A DNA stretch of 64,000 nt from Longimicrobiales bacterium (GCA_958295645.1 OY282361.1:452927-516926); one strand, 5' to 3'. Numbered from the stretch's first letter, positions 11,821-21,490 are shown. A program made the numbers and translations. The notes: generated by a model from the letters alone, not told the origin.

Positions 11821-13425
11821 ATGCTGGCGAAGACGAGGAGGCTGATCGTGGACTGCAACGCCGGAGCGGCCCTGTTGCTGGCCGGACTGCCGGTTGCGGC
11901 GCTTCCACTGGCGGCGGCCCGGTCGGCCGGACCACCGATGGCGGCGTTGCCCGCTCAAGCGCAAGAGGCCGGCTCGACCGCGGCCGATCTGCAACGATGG
12001 GAGAGCCGCCACGCGATCGATGTCGGCGGCGCGACCGTCGAGTACGACGCGGTGATCGGCGGAATCGTGCTCGAGAACGACGAAGGCGCCTCTGCCGCCG
12101 AGCTCTACTACACCGCCTACTTTCGCACCAACGGCGTCCCGGCCCGCGACCGGCCTCTCGTCTTCGCCTACAACGGCGGCCCCGGCTCGGCGTCCTTCTG
12201 GTTGCACATGGGCATCATGGGGCCGCGCCGCGTCGTCACCCCAGAGGTCGGCCCGCAGGGTGCGCCGCCCTATCCGCTGGAAGACAACGCCTACACGATC
12301 CTCGACATCGCCGACATCGTCATGGTGGATCCCATCGGGACGGGCTTCAGCCGCACGCTGGGCGACACGCCGGGTTCCGACTACTGGGGCATCGACGAGG
12401 ACGCCCGCTCGCTCGCGCAGTTCACCAGGCGCTTCCTCTCGGAGCACGACCGCTGGAACTCGCCCCGCTACCTGCTGGGCGAGAGCTACGGCACCACGCG
12501 CTCGGCCGTCCTGGCCCGCCACCTTCAACGCGCCAACGTCGACGTAAACGGCATCGTCCTGGTCTCCGCCGTCCTCCAGTTCAACACCATCCAGTTCGCA
12601 CCCGGCGACGACCTGCCCTACATCGTGAACCTGCCTGCCTATGCGGTCGCCGCCAACTACCTGGGCGCGCTTCCCGGCGGGCGGCGAGAGGACTTGGCGG
12701 CGTTCATGGCCGAAGTCGAGACCTGGGCGCTCACCGACTACGCGACGGCCCTGCTCGCGGGCGGCGCCCTGGATTCCGCGACCCGCGAACGCGTGGCCGA
12801 ACGGATGCACGAGTACACCGGCCTCGGCCGCGACTTCATCGAGAAGTCCGGCCTGCGCGTCACCGCGCCCGCCTTCGAAGCCGAACTCCTGCGCGACCAG
12901 GGCAAGATCGTCGGGCGGCTCGACGCGCGCTTCACCGGACCGGCCGGCGACGTGCTGCAGACCCGTCCCTCGCACGACCCTCAGTCGACCGCGATCAGCT
13001 CGGCCTACACCTCCGCCTTCAACAGCTACGTCCGCGACGAACTGGGCTACGACGGCGACCGCGAGTACGTGCCCAGCGGAGGCGTGCGCGACTGGAACTG
13101 GGGCCGGCAGGGCGGAGGCGCCTTCGTACGGGGCGGCGGAACCCCCAACGTGGCGCCCGACTTGGCGGAGGCCATCAAGCGGAACCCGCACCTCGAAGTC
13201 CTCCTCGTCAACGGCATCTACGACTTGGCGACGCCCTACTTCGCCGCCGTTTGGACGATGGATCGCATGGGCCTGCCGCCGGACCTGCGCGACAACATCC
13301 AGCGCGCCGACTTCGCCGCCGGGCACATGATGTACGTGGATCAGTCGCTCCTGCCGCAGTGGAAGGAGACGCTGGACGCCTTCATCCGGCGCACCTCGGG
13401 CGCGACGCCGCCCGCCTCGGACTGA
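11821..13425 (+). CDS. Secreted serine carboxypeptidase, peptidase family S10-like
   Basis: 534 residues from ATG 11821, with GGAGGGAAG about 5 bases upstream. Signal peptide about 1-42, cleavage near AQA-Q. The alpha/beta-hydrolase triad of S10 enzymes is visible: GESYGTTR (Ser about residue 221), an Asp in NGIYDLATPYF (about 467) and a His in AGHMMY (about 501). The oxyanion-hole strand FAYNGGPGSASFWLHMG is intact. S10 enzymes remove C-terminal residues from peptides at acidic pH; bacterial members are periplasmic or secreted. Context next to a dipeptidase supports peptide scavenging. The aldo/keto reductase gene follows after 7 bases. Confidence 0.93.
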   Translation: MLAKTRRLIVDCNAGAALLLAGLPVAALPLAAARSAGPPMAALPAQAQEAGSTAADLQRWESRHAIDVGGATVEYDAVIGGIVLENDEGASAAELYYTAYFRTNGVPARDRPLVFAYNGGPGSASFWLHMGIMGPRRVVTPEVGPQGAPPYPLEDNAYTILDIADIVMVDPIGTGFSRTLGDTPGSDYWGIDEDARSLAQFTRRFLSEHDRWNSPRYLLGESYGTTRSAVLARHLQRANVDVNGIVLVSAVLQFNTIQFAPGDDLPYIVNLPAYAVAANYLGALPGGRREDLAAFMAEVETWALTDYATALLAGGALDSATRERVAERMHEYTGLGRDFIEKSGLRVTAPAFEAELLRDQGKIVGRLDARFTGPAGDVLQTRPSHDPQSTAISSAYTSAFNSYVRDELGYDGDREYVPSGGVRDWNWGRQGGGAFVRGGGTPNVAPDLAEAIKRNPHLEVLLVNGIYDLATPYFAAVWTMDRMGLPPDLRDNIQRADFAAGHMMYVDQSLLPQWKETLDAFIRRTSGATPPASD

Positions 13426-13432
13426 GCGGCGG

Positions 13433-14449
13433 ATGAAGTACGCTCGCTTGGGACGAAGCGGCCTGGTCGTGTCCCGCATGGCCTTGGGGTGCATGAGCTT
13501 CGGCAGCAAGCGCTGGCGGCCGTGGGTGCTCGAAGAGGAGGAGGCGATGCCGTTCTTCCGCCGCGCCGTGGAACTCGGCGTCAATTTCTTCGACACGGCG
13601 GACGTGTACTCGACGGGCGCGAGCGAGGAGATCACCGGCAAGGGCGTGCGGGAGTTCGCGGTTCGCGAAGAAGCGGTCGTGGCCACGAAGGTCCGGCTGA
13701 AGATGGGCGACGGGCCGAACCGCGCCGGGCTGTCCCGCAAGCACGTGATCCAGTCCTGCGAAGCCAGCCTGCGGAGACTGGGCCTTGAGAAGATCGACCT
13801 GTACCAAGTCCATCGCGCGGATCCCAACACGCCGGTGGAAGAAACGCTGTCGGCGCTGGACCAGCTGGTGCGCGACGGCAAGGTCCTCTACCTCGGCGCG
13901 AGTTCCATGTTCGCTTGGGAGCTCATGAAGGCGCTGTCGGTGTCGGAACGCAACGGCTGGGCCAAGTTCGTTTCGATGCAGAATCACTACAACTTGGTCT
14001 ACCGGGAGGAGGAGCGGGAAATGCTTCCGCTCTGCGCGGACCAGGGGATCGGGGTGATTCCGTGGTCGCCTCTGGCGCGGGGGCTGCTCGGCGGCAACCG
14101 GACCCGGGGCAGCCGCGACGCGACGGCCCGCGACGAGTCGGACGCGCCGCTGTACGAGGAGCTGTACGACCAGGAGACCGACTGGGACGTGGTGGAGGCA
14201 ACCGTGCGAGTGGCCGCGCGACTCGGCCTCCCGTCAGCGCAGGTCGCCCTGGCTTGGTTGCTGGGCAGGCCCGCCGTCGTCTCGCCCATCGTCGGATTCA
14301 CGCGGCTGGAGCAGTTGGAGGAGGCCGCGGGGGCCGTGTCGCTCGAACTCTCGGAGGCGGACCGAGCCGAGCTGGAGGCCCCTTACCGGCCCCACCCCGT
14401 GCGGGGATGGATCGGCGGCCCGCTCCGGCTGCCGGGAATCAGTTCTTGA
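13433..14449 (+). CDS. Aldo/keto reductase
   Basis: 338 residues. The (beta/alpha)8 aldo/keto reductase signature is clear: LGRSGLVVSRMALGCMSFG at the N-terminus, FFDTADVYS (catalytic Asp and Tyr), ATKV (Lys), QVHRAD (His) and IPWSPLARGLL before the NADPH-binding end. The sequence resembles the YajO/YhdN-type subfamily of about 330 residues, which reduce small aldehydes and ketones with NADPH; the substrate is unknown. It starts 7 bases after the carboxypeptidase stop and its own stop overlaps the start of the dehydratase gene (TTGA). Confidence 0.93.
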   Translation: MKYARLGRSGLVVSRMALGCMSFGSKRWRPWVLEEEEAMPFFRRAVELGVNFFDTADVYSTGASEEITGKGVREFAVREEAVVATKVRLKMGDGPNRAGLSRKHVIQSCEASLRRLGLEKIDLYQVHRADPNTPVEETLSALDQLVRDGKVLYLGASSMFAWELMKALSVSERNGWAKFVSMQNHYNLVYREEEREMLPLCADQGIGVIPWSPLARGLLGGNRTRGSRDATARDESDAPLYEELYDQETDWDVVEATVRVAARLGLPSAQVALAWLLGRPAVVSPIVGFTRLEQLEEAAGAVSLELSEADRAELEAPYRPHPVRGWIGGPLRLPGISS

Positions 14450-15435
14450 CCGTTGCGCAGGCGCCCCCGCCGGCGCCTTTGCTGGAGCGGGCCGACTTCG
14501 AGGCTGCGTACCGGAACGTCGGCCCGCACGTCTACCGGACGCCGTTGCTGCGCTGCCGCTCCCTGAGCGAGGCCTCGGGCCTGGACGTGCGCCTCAAGGC
14601 CGAAATGTTCCAGCGGGGCGGCTCCTACAAGGTGCGAGGCCCGATGAACAAGATCGCGCGGCTCTCTCCGGAGGCCCGGGCGAGGGGCATCGTCTGCTCT
14701 TCGGCGGGCAACCATGCGCAAGGCGTGGCTCTGGCGGCGCGCCACTACGGAGTCCGGGCGGTGGTCGTCATGGCCGAGAACGCGACGCCCTCGAAGATCG
14801 CGGCCACGGAAGGCTACGGCGCGAAGGTCGTGCTCCACGGCAGCATCTGGGACGAGGCCAACGAGAGAGCCCTCGGGCTGGCCGACGCCGAGGGGCTCGT
14901 GTACGTCCACCCGTTCGACGACCCGGACCTCGTGGCGGGGCAGGGGACGCTCGGCCTTGAGATCATGGAGGACTTTCCCGAGGCGGAGTTGCTGGTCGTG
15001 CCGATCGGAGGCGGAGGACTGCTGTCGGGCGTGGCGATGGCCGCCAAAGCCGTGAAGCCGGATGTTCGGGTCGTCGGCGTGGAGTCCTCGGGAGCGCCGG
15101 CGATGAAGCGGAGCGTGGAGGCCGGGCGGCTCGTCACGCTGGACCGGGTGGACTGCGTGATCGACGGCCTGCGGGTGCGCCGGGTGGGCGAGTACACGCG
15201 CTCGGTCGTGGCGCGCTTCGTGGACCGGATCGCAACCTTGCCGGACGAGCAGATCTTCGAGGCGGTGCTCTGGCTGATGACGCGCGCCAAGGTGGTGGCC
15301 GAGGGTGCGGCCGCGGCCACGGTCGGCGCCTTGCTCCAGGGCTTGGTGGACGCGCCGCGGGGGACCAAGACGGTCTGCGTGCTGAGCGGCGGCAACTTGG
15401 ACGTGGAGCAGCTGCGCGGCCTGTCGTGGAACTGA
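14446..15435 (+). CDS. PLP-dependent threonine/serine dehydratase (catabolic-type, no ACT domain)
   Basis: 329 residues from TTG 14446, whose TTGA overlaps the stop of the aldo/keto reductase. No ATG or GTG lies nearby in frame, and the frame further upstream runs antiparallel to real coding. Fold type II PLP motifs: GGSYKVRGP (Schiff-base Lys62), SSAGNHAQGVA, and the phosphate loop PIGGGGLLSG. A C-terminal LSGGN completes the site. The length fits the single-domain TdcB-like or serine racemase-like group rather than biosynthetic IlvA with regulatory ACT domains. The expected reaction is threonine to 2-oxobutyrate plus ammonia, or serine to pyruvate. The start of thiI overlaps its end by 10 bases. 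Confidence 0.9.
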   Translation: MTVAQAPPPAPLLERADFEAAYRNVGPHVYRTPLLRCRSLSEASGLDVRLKAEMFQRGGSYKVRGPMNKIARLSPEARARGIVCSSAGNHAQGVALAARHYGVRAVVVMAENATPSKIAATEGYGAKVVLHGSIWDEANERALGLADAEGLVYVHPFDDPDLVAGQGTLGLEIMEDFPEAELLVVPIGGGGLLSGVAMAAKAVKPDVRVVGVESSGAPAMKRSVEAGRLVTLDRVDCVIDGLRVRRVGEYTRSVVARFVDRIATLPDEQIFEAVLWLMTRAKVVAEGAAAATVGALLQGLVDAPRGTKTVCVLSGGNLDVEQLRGLSWN

Positions 15436-16943
15436 CCGCCGGCCCGGGGGCCGAGCCCGCACTGCACTTGGTCCGGCTCGCGCCTGAGATCACGCGCAAG
15501 TCCAACCGTACGCGGCGGCGCTTCCAACGCCGCTTGGCCGGCAACTTGTCCGAGGCCCTGGCGTCGGGCGGAAGCCGAGCGCGCGTCGAGGACCACTGGA
15601 GCCGAATTCGCGTGAAGGCTCCGCCGGCCGCCATGGAGGCGGCCGCCCGCGTCTTCGGAGTCGGGTCGTTCTCCCGGGTGGACGCGGTCGCGCCGGCCGC
15701 TCTGGAGGCCATCGTGCGGACGGGGCACGCAACCTACCGGGACTTGGTCGCCGGGCAACGGTACGCGGTCGCCGCCCGCCGCGCGGGACGGCACTCCTTC
15801 TCCTCGCAGGACGTGCGCGAGCAGTTGGGCGCGGCGCTGAACCCCTACGGTAAGGTGGACTTGACCAACCCCGACGTGGTCGTGTCGGTGGAAGTCCGCG
15901 AGGGCGAGGCGCTCTTCTTCGCGAGCCGCACCGACGGTCCCGGCGGTCTTCCCCTGGGCGTGCAGGGCTCGGCCGTCTGCCTGCTGTCCGGCGGCTTCGA
16001 CTCGGCGGCCGCCGCTTGGCTGATGCTCAAGCGCGGCGTCGCGCTGGACTATGTCTTCTGCAACTTGGCGGGACCCGCGTTCGAGCGATCGGTGATCCGC
16101 GTGGCCAAGGTGTTGGCCGACCGGTGGAGCTACGGTTGCCGTCCGAAGATGCACGTGCTGCCGTTCGGCGAGGCGATCGAAGCGTTGCAGGGCGGGGCGA
16201 CGCCTCGCTACTGGCAGGTCGTGCTCAAGCGCATGATGTACCGCGCCGCCGCGCAGGTCGCCGAGGAAACTGGAGCGGTGGCGATCGTGACGGGCGAGTC
16301 GCTGGGCCAAGTTTCGTCGCAGACGCTCGCCAACCTGAGGGCGATCGACGAGGCGGCGCCGTTGCCCGTGTTGCGGCCGCTCATCGGGTTCGACAAGCAG
16401 GAGATCATCGCGCTGGCGACGCGGATCGGCACGGCGGCGCTCTCGGCGCGGATCAAGGAGTACTGTGCGATTCTCGAAGGCAAGCCGGTCACGGCCGCCA
16501 AGCCGGCCGCGGTCGATCGCGAGGAGAGCAAGGTGTCCCCCGAGCCGGTCGCCGAGGCCGTCGCGAGCCGAACCGTCATGGACCTCCGCGCGCTGCGCCC
16601 GGGCGACATGAGCCGCGAGTACGTCGTCTTGGGCGCGGCGCCTCCGGGCGCGGTGTGGATCGACTGCCGCCTCCCGCACCAGGACGACGGCTGGCGCTTC
16701 CCCGCGTCGCGTCGCGTCCTGCCCGCCGAGTTCGCCGACTTGGCCGCCGGACTGGACAAGGATCTCTCGTACATCCTCTTCTGCGACCAGGGCGTCCAGT
16801 CCACCATGTTGGCCAATGCGCTGCAGATCGCCGGCTACGACGCCTACGCGTTGGACGGCGGGACCAAGGCGGCGCGCCGCTGGGCGGCGGCGGACGCGCT
16901 GGGCGGGCGCGACGTGGCGGCCCGGAGCGCACCCGCCGGCTAG
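15426..16943 (+). CDS. thiI: tRNA 4-thiouridine synthase ThiI with C-terminal rhodanese domain
   Basis: 505 residues from GTG 15426. Domains: ferredoxin-like and THUMP RNA-binding region (about 1-165, with VDLTNPDVVVSVEV), PP-loop ATP pyrophosphatase with LLSGGFDSAAAAW at about residue 187, and GESLGQVSSQTLANL. Then comes a linker rich in Ala and Glu and a rhodanese domain with the sulfur-carrying cysteine in FCDQGVQS (Cys453). ThiI adenylates U8 of tRNAs and inserts persulfide sulfur; in some bacteria it also feeds thiazole synthesis. Length is close to the E. coli enzyme, so this is the long form. It overlaps the dehydratase end and is convergent with the FAD/Fe-S gene, 35 bases apart. Confidence 0.93.
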   Translation: MELTAGPGAEPALHLVRLAPEITRKSNRTRRRFQRRLAGNLSEALASGGSRARVEDHWSRIRVKAPPAAMEAAARVFGVGSFSRVDAVAPAALEAIVRTGHATYRDLVAGQRYAVAARRAGRHSFSSQDVREQLGAALNPYGKVDLTNPDVVVSVEVREGEALFFASRTDGPGGLPLGVQGSAVCLLSGGFDSAAAAWLMLKRGVALDYVFCNLAGPAFERSVIRVAKVLADRWSYGCRPKMHVLPFGEAIEALQGGATPRYWQVVLKRMMYRAAAQVAEETGAVAIVTGESLGQVSSQTLANLRAIDEAAPLPVLRPLIGFDKQEIIALATRIGTAALSARIKEYCAILEGKPVTAAKPAAVDREESKVSPEPVAEAVASRTVMDLRALRPGDMSREYVVLGAAPPGAVWIDCRLPHQDDGWRFPASRRVLPAEFADLAAGLDKDLSYILFCDQGVQSTMLANALQIAGYDAYALDGGTKAARRWAAADALGGRDVAARSAPAG

Positions 16944-17027
16944 GGTCCCCGTAGAGCTGGCACGCCTCACCGGCGTGGCTACAAGGTTCCGCCCGCCGGC
17001 CGGGGTCCCCGTCGAGCGGGCGCCTCT
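16931..17027. repeat. 60-bp direct duplication across convergent gene ends
   Basis: CCCGCCGGC followed by GGGTCCCCGT and GAGC appears at 16932 and again at 16992, exactly 60 bases apart. Identity is strong over about the first 30-35 bases and then fades. The first copy encodes the last residues of ThiI; the second lies in the last codons of the opposing FAD/Fe-S gene. It looks like a small tandem duplication that supplies the C-terminal tail of one gene. Confidence 0.65.
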
Positions 17028-20000
17028 CGATCCATGCGTTGGGCGAGCAGGCTTGCCAGGTGCAGCGGACTCCTGCCGGTCCCGTCGCGAATCTGCGATC
17101 GGCAACTGAAGCCGTTTGCCACGATGAAGTCGTCGTCTCCCGCGGCGCGCACGGCGGGCGCCAGATCCAGTTCGGCCATGGCGCGCGAGACGGAGGCGTG
17201 CTCGCTCTCGTAACCGAACGATCCCGCCATTCCGCAACAGGTGGACTCCACGGGGACGGCCCGCAGGCCCGCCAGCCCATCCAGGACCCGCACCGCCGCC
17301 CCCTGGGTGCCGGCGGCCTTTTGGTGGCAGTGGCCGTGCACGTGCGCCACGCCGGTACCGGGGTCGGCCGCCGCAGGGACGCTCGTCCCGGCGGGATCCC
17401 CGAACCGGCCCGCGGTCGGCCCGTCCGGCGCCGCGAGGTATTCGTCCAGGAGGACGGCCCGGCGCGCCACCTCGCGGGCGTCCCTTCCTGGAATCAGCAA
17501 AGGCGCGTCCTCTCGCAACGTCAGCAGGCACGACGGCTCGAGCCCGACCACCGGCAGACCGCATGCGGCGAGCGGCGCCAGGGCCTCCACCGTGCGGGTC
17601 AGCGCGGCGCGGGCCTGGTCGAGGAGGCCGGCGCTGATCCATGTACGGCCGCAACAGAGGGGTCGGCCGCGGCCCGGAGGCGCCAGGAGGCCGACGCCGC
17701 AGCGTCGCAGCACGTCGGCCGCCGCGCGCGCCACCTCCGGCTCGAAGTAGCGGTGAAAGGTGTCCACGAAGAGGACGACCTCCTGCGCTTCCGGCACGAG
17801 GCCCTCGGCCTCCGCCCGCGGGGCCCGAGAGTCCGTCTCGCCTTGCGACGGACTCCCAACGGAATCCGCCTTCGTCGCCCCCCGAACCGGCCCGCGCCCG
17901 TCCGCCCTGCCCAGTTCCGCCTCTCGGAACGGCCGGCGCCAGCTGGGCAGCGCCCGGTCGGCGCTGACGCCGAGCAGCCGCTCGGCCGCCCGCGCCAGAA
18001 AAGCGCTCCGGTTGCGGAGATTGAGCGCCCAGCGCGCCCGCGACGCCACCGGAGCGAATCGCGGCAGCTCCGCGAACACGCGCTGGCGCGCCTCCGCCCG
18101 GAGCCCTCGAAGCCGGGTTGCGAAGGCCGACGCCCACCCGCCCCGAGTTCCGCCGCCCGGCCCCCGCCCCCTCCACGCGCCCGCGCCCGTGCTCGCCTCC
18201 GGTCGCCCGCCCACGCCTGTTCGGCCGCCCGCCGCGCCGTCCCCCCGTTTCCGCCGAGCGCGCCGCCGCCGGTAGAGCGCCTCCGCCTTCATCCGCGTCA
18301 TGTCCACGCCCGCCGGGCATTCGCGCCTGCACGCCTTGCAGGCGACGCACAGATCCAGCGCGTCCACCACTTCCGGGGCGGACAGCCCTTCCGGACCCAG
18401 CGCTCCGGACATCGCCAAACGCAATACGTTCGCGCGCCCGCGCGTGACGTCCCGTTCCTCGCGCGTGACCCGAAACGACGGACACATCACGCCGGACTTC
18501 GTCTTTCGGCAGGCCCCGTTGTTGTTGCAGCGCTCGAGCGACGCCGCGAACCCGCCGGCCTCCGCAAAGCCCATGCCCCGGAGTTCGCCGTCCGCTTGCC
18601 GCGCCGCCACGGGCAACCGCGGGCCGTCGGAGCCGACACCTCGCCTGGAGGCCGCCGCTCCGTCCACACGCGGCGCTGTCGCGTTCGTTGCAGTGGGCTT
18701 GCGCGGGGGACCGAGTCGCAACAACGCCGCGTCGTCCATGCGGGGGGCGTCCACGATCTTGCCGGGGTTCATCAGGCCCGCCGGATCGAAGGCGCGCTTC
18801 ACTTCGGTGAAGGCGAGGGCCAGCCGCGAACCCAGCATGGGCTCGATGAACTCCGAACGCAGGATGCCGTCGCCGTGCTCGCCCGAATGCGAGCCGCCCA
18901 GCCGCCGGACCACGGCGTGCGTCTCCTCGGCGATGGAGCGCAGCGCCACCAAGTCCGTCGGGTCTCGGACGTCCAGCGACGGCCGGACGTGAAGGCAGCC
19001 GACGGAAGCGTGGGCGTACCACGTGCCCCGAGTCCCGTGGCGGGCGAAGATTTCCTCCACGGCCTCCGCGTACTCGGCCAGCCCGGCCAGGGGCACGGCG
19101 CAGTCCTCGACGATCGAGACGGGTTTGCGCGGCCCCTTCGCCGACAGGACGATGCTCATCGCCGCGCGGCGGACGCGCCACACGGCCTCTTGGGCGGCGG
19201 CGCTCTCGACCCGCGAGAGGCCGCAGCCGCCTCCGCCCGAGCCGGTCGCCTCCTCGAGCGCGTCCAACTTGCGCAGCAACGGCCCCTTCTCCTCCCCCGC
19301 GAACTCCACAAGCAGCACCGCCTGCGTCTTGTCGGCAGCGAAGCCCTCCACTGCGCCGCGAAACTCGTCGTTCTCCCTGGCGAGCCGGAGCACCGCGTCG
19401 TCCACGAGCTCCACGGCGTGCGGACCCAACTCCACCATGTGCTGAACCGAGTCCAGGGCAGTCCGCAAAGAGGGAAATCCCCAGATCGCCAGCACCCTGT
19501 GCCGAGGCCTCCGCGCCAGCTTCAACGTGATGCGCCTGAAGAAGCCCAGCGTGCCCTCGGAGCCCACGAGCAGCTCGGCCATCGACGCGCCGGGCTTCAG
19601 AAGGCGGTGCAGGTTGTAGCCGGCCACGTGACGCGCCACGCGGGGCACCTGCCGTCGCAGCTCGGCGGCCTCCCGCTCGACGATCTTCCGGACGCGCGCC
19701 TCGATCTCCCCGGCGCGGCTTCCCTCGTTCCCGTACGCTTTCGCTTCTTCAGGACCGAACCGGACGCCCCGATCCTGACTCGCCGCCCGGCCGCCCGATC
19801 CGAACTTTGCGACGCCGCCCTCCGGCAACGAGGCCTCGATGGCCAGCACGTTGTCGGCGGTCACGCCGTAGCGAATGGAGCGCGCCCCGCCGCTGTTGTT
19901 GCCGGCCATGCCGCCGATCGTGGCCCGGCTGGCCGTCGCCACGTCCACGGGAAAGAACAGCCCCGACGGCGCGAGTTCGCGGTTGAGCGCGTCCAGCACG

Positions 20001-20371
20001 ATGCCCGGCTCGACCGTGGCCGTGCCCTCTGCCAGGTCGGTCTCGCAGACTCTCGTCAGATATCGAGAGGTGTCCACGACGACGGCCCGCCCCACCGTCT
20101 GTCCGCACTGCGAGGTGCCGGCGCCCCGCGGAAGCACGGGGACGCCTTCTTCCCGCGCGACCTCCAGCACCGCCTCGACGTCGTCCAAGGTCTTGGGCAG
20201 CACGACCCCGAGCGGGGGCCTTTCGTAGATGGAGCCGTCGGTCGAGTAGAGGGCGCGCGAGAGGGCGTCGAACCGAACCGGGCCCTCCACGTGGCGGGCG
20301 AGGCGCCGGGCCAAGCGGGACTGGTCGCCTGGACTGGACTCCGCCGGGTGGCTGTCGGGCAGGTGCGTCAT
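16979..20371 (-). CDS. FAD-binding and (4Fe-4S)-binding dehydrogenase, YdiJ / D-2-hydroxyacid dehydrogenase type
   Basis: 1130 residues from ATG 20371. N-terminal PCMH-type FAD domain (about 45-270, with VLPRGAGTSQCGQT and GGMAGNNSGGARS). An FAD oxidase C domain follows (about 270-560, with HSGEHGDGILRSEF near residue 500). Next come Fe-S ligands in CNNNGACRKTKSGVMCP and CVACKACRRECP, a proline/glycine/arginine-rich linker (about 725-790) and two CCG domains (LCCGRTW and STCCGMAGSFGYE). This architecture oxidises 2-hydroxyacids such as D-lactate or D-2-hydroxyglutarate and passes electrons to the quinone pool via heterodisulfide-reductase-like modules. It is divergent from a TRAP transporter operon, so the transported acid or its product is a candidate substrate. 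Confidence 0.9.
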   Translation of the reverse strand: MTHLPDSHPAESSPGDQSRLARRLARHVEGPVRFDALSRALYSTDGSIYERPPLGVVLPKTLDDVEAVLEVAREEGVPVLPRGAGTSQCGQTVGRAVVVDTSRYLTRVCETDLAEGTATVEPGIVLDALNRELAPSGLFFPVDVATASRATIGGMAGNNSGGARSIRYGVTADNVLAIEASLPEGGVAKFGSGGRAASQDRGVRFGPEEAKAYGNEGSRAGEIEARVRKIVEREAAELRRQVPRVARHVAGYNLHRLLKPGASMAELLVGSEGTLGFFRRITLKLARRPRHRVLAIWGFPSLRTALDSVQHMVELGPHAVELVDDAVLRLARENDEFRGAVEGFAADKTQAVLLVEFAGEEKGPLLRKLDALEEATGSGGGGCGLSRVESAAAQEAVWRVRRAAMSIVLSAKGPRKPVSIVEDCAVPLAGLAEYAEAVEEIFARHGTRGTWYAHASVGCLHVRPSLDVRDPTDLVALRSIAEETHAVVRRLGGSHSGEHGDGILRSEFIEPMLGSRLALAFTEVKRAFDPAGLMNPGKIVDAPRMDDAALLRLGPPRKPTATNATAPRVDGAAASRRGVGSDGPRLPVAARQADGELRGMGFAEAGGFAASLERCNNNGACRKTKSGVMCPSFRVTREERDVTRGRANVLRLAMSGALGPEGLSAPEVVDALDLCVACKACRRECPAGVDMTRMKAEALYRRRRARRKRGDGAAGGRTGVGGRPEASTGAGAWRGRGPGGGTRGGWASAFATRLRGLRAEARQRVFAELPRFAPVASRARWALNLRNRSAFLARAAERLLGVSADRALPSWRRPFREAELGRADGRGPVRGATKADSVGSPSQGETDSRAPRAEAEGLVPEAQEVVLFVDTFHRYFEPEVARAAADVLRRCGVGLLAPPGRGRPLCCGRTWISAGLLDQARAALTRTVEALAPLAACGLPVVGLEPSCLLTLREDAPLLIPGRDAREVARRAVLLDEYLAAPDGPTAGRFGDPAGTSVPAAADPGTGVAHVHGHCHQKAAGTQGAAVRVLDGLAGLRAVPVESTCCGMAGSFGYESEHASVSRAMAELDLAPAVRAAGDDDFIVANGFSCRSQIRDGTGRSPLHLASLLAQRMDREAPARRGPRPAGGTL

Positions 20372-20453
20372 TATTTTCCGCGCGAACGCTCCGCGTACGC
20401 TCGTGCGGCGCAGAATCGCAAGCTAGGGAGAAGCCAGCGCATGAAACTCGGGA

Positions 20454-21488
20454 ATGGGGCGCATGGGACTCGGGAATAGTCGCGGGGGACCCGCTGAAAC
20501 GCAAAGGCCGATGCTGGCGGCGGCGCTGGTCGCGGCTTTGGCGCTGGCCGGTTGCGGCGAAGGCGCCCCGGTGGGCCCCGTGGAGATCAAGCTAGGTCAT
20601 GTGGGCGCGCCGGGCTCCCTCTTCGCGCTCTCCGCCGAAGAGTTCGCGGCCCGGGCCAATGCTCGGCTCGACGGCCTGGGCGAGGTTCTCGTCTACGGCT
20701 CCAGCCAGCTGGGGGGCGACGACGTTCTGCTCCAGAAGCTCAAGCTGGGAACGGTGGACTTGGCGTTGCCGTCGTCCATCATGTCCTCGCGCATCGACGC
20801 CTTCGGCCTCTTCGAGATGCCCTACCTCGTCCGTAGCCGCGAGCACATGCGCGGCATCGAAGAGGAGATCTTCTGGCCCCGGCTGGCGCCGCTTGCCGAG
20901 GAGGAAGGATACCGCGTCCTCGCAGTGTGGGAGAACGGATTCCGACACGTCACCAACAATGTTCGTCCCGTGCGCGCCCCCGCCGATCTCGAAGGCGTCA
21001 AGCTCCGTACGCCGCGTGGCACTTGGCGGATCAAGTTGTTCCAGCAGTTCGGCGCCAACCCCACGCCGATGGCGCTGTCCGAGGTGTTCATCGCGCTGAA
21101 GACGGGCGTGGTCGACGGCCAGGAGAACCCGCTGTCGCAAATTCACGCGTCCCGGCTGTACGAGGTTCAGGAGTACCTGTCGCTCACCAGCCACGTGTAC
21201 ACGCCGGCATACCTGACGGCGTCGGCGAGCCGGTGGTCCAAGTTGCCGGAGGCCGTGCGCACCGTGCTGGAGGAGGAGGCGAGAGGGGTCCAGGAATTCG
21301 TGTTCGAACAGGCCGCGCGGCTCGAGCAGGAGCTGCTCGACGAGATCGAGGCGTCGGGAGTGCTCGTCAACACGGTCGACCGATCCCGGTTCCTGGAGGG
21401 CAGCCGGGCGATCTACGACGAGTTCGGCTCTGCGGTCCCTCAGGGCAGCGAACTCGTCGCACTGGCGTTGCCGTTGGCCTACCGCTAG
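20454..21488 (+). CDS. dctP: TRAP transporter substrate-binding lipoprotein DctP
   Basis: 344 residues from ATG 20454; ATG 20463 and ATG 20511 are in-frame alternatives. The lipobox is LALAGC, so the protein is a lipoprotein rather than freely periplasmic. The DctP fold is shown by IKLGHVGAPGSLFALSAEEF near the N-terminus, LKLGTVDLALPSSIM, the arginine-bearing LEGVKLRTPRGTWRIK, and ALKTGVVDGQENPLSQI. The arginine in the LRTP motif normally pairs with a carboxylate of the ligand, so the substrate is probably an organic acid. First gene of a five-gene run with 2-base gaps or overlaps. Confidence 0.93.
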   Translation: MGRMGLGNSRGGPAETQRPMLAAALVAALALAGCGEGAPVGPVEIKLGHVGAPGSLFALSAEEFAARANARLDGLGEVLVYGSSQLGGDDVLLQKLKLGTVDLALPSSIMSSRIDAFGLFEMPYLVRSREHMRGIEEEIFWPRLAPLAEEEGYRVLAVWENGFRHVTNNVRPVRAPADLEGVKLRTPRGTWRIKLFQQFGANPTPMALSEVFIALKTGVVDGQENPLSQIHASRLYEVQEYLSLTSHVYTPAYLTASASRWSKLPEAVRTVLEEEARGVQEFVFEQAARLEQELLDEIEASGVLVNTVDRSRFLEGSRAIYDEFGSAVPQGSELVALALPLAYR

Positions 21489-21490
21489 GC

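Noticed and set aside
14814..19181. A 1455-codon minus-strand frame covering the dehydratase, thiI and part of the FAD/Fe-S gene
   Set aside because: It crosses genes on both strands and has no recognisable domain.
17039..20479. A long plus-strand frame (about 1146 codons) opposite the FAD/Fe-S gene
   Set aside because: Shadow of a GC-rich gene: Arg/Gln/Pro-rich, no family resemblance, while the minus strand shows FAD and Fe-S motifs.
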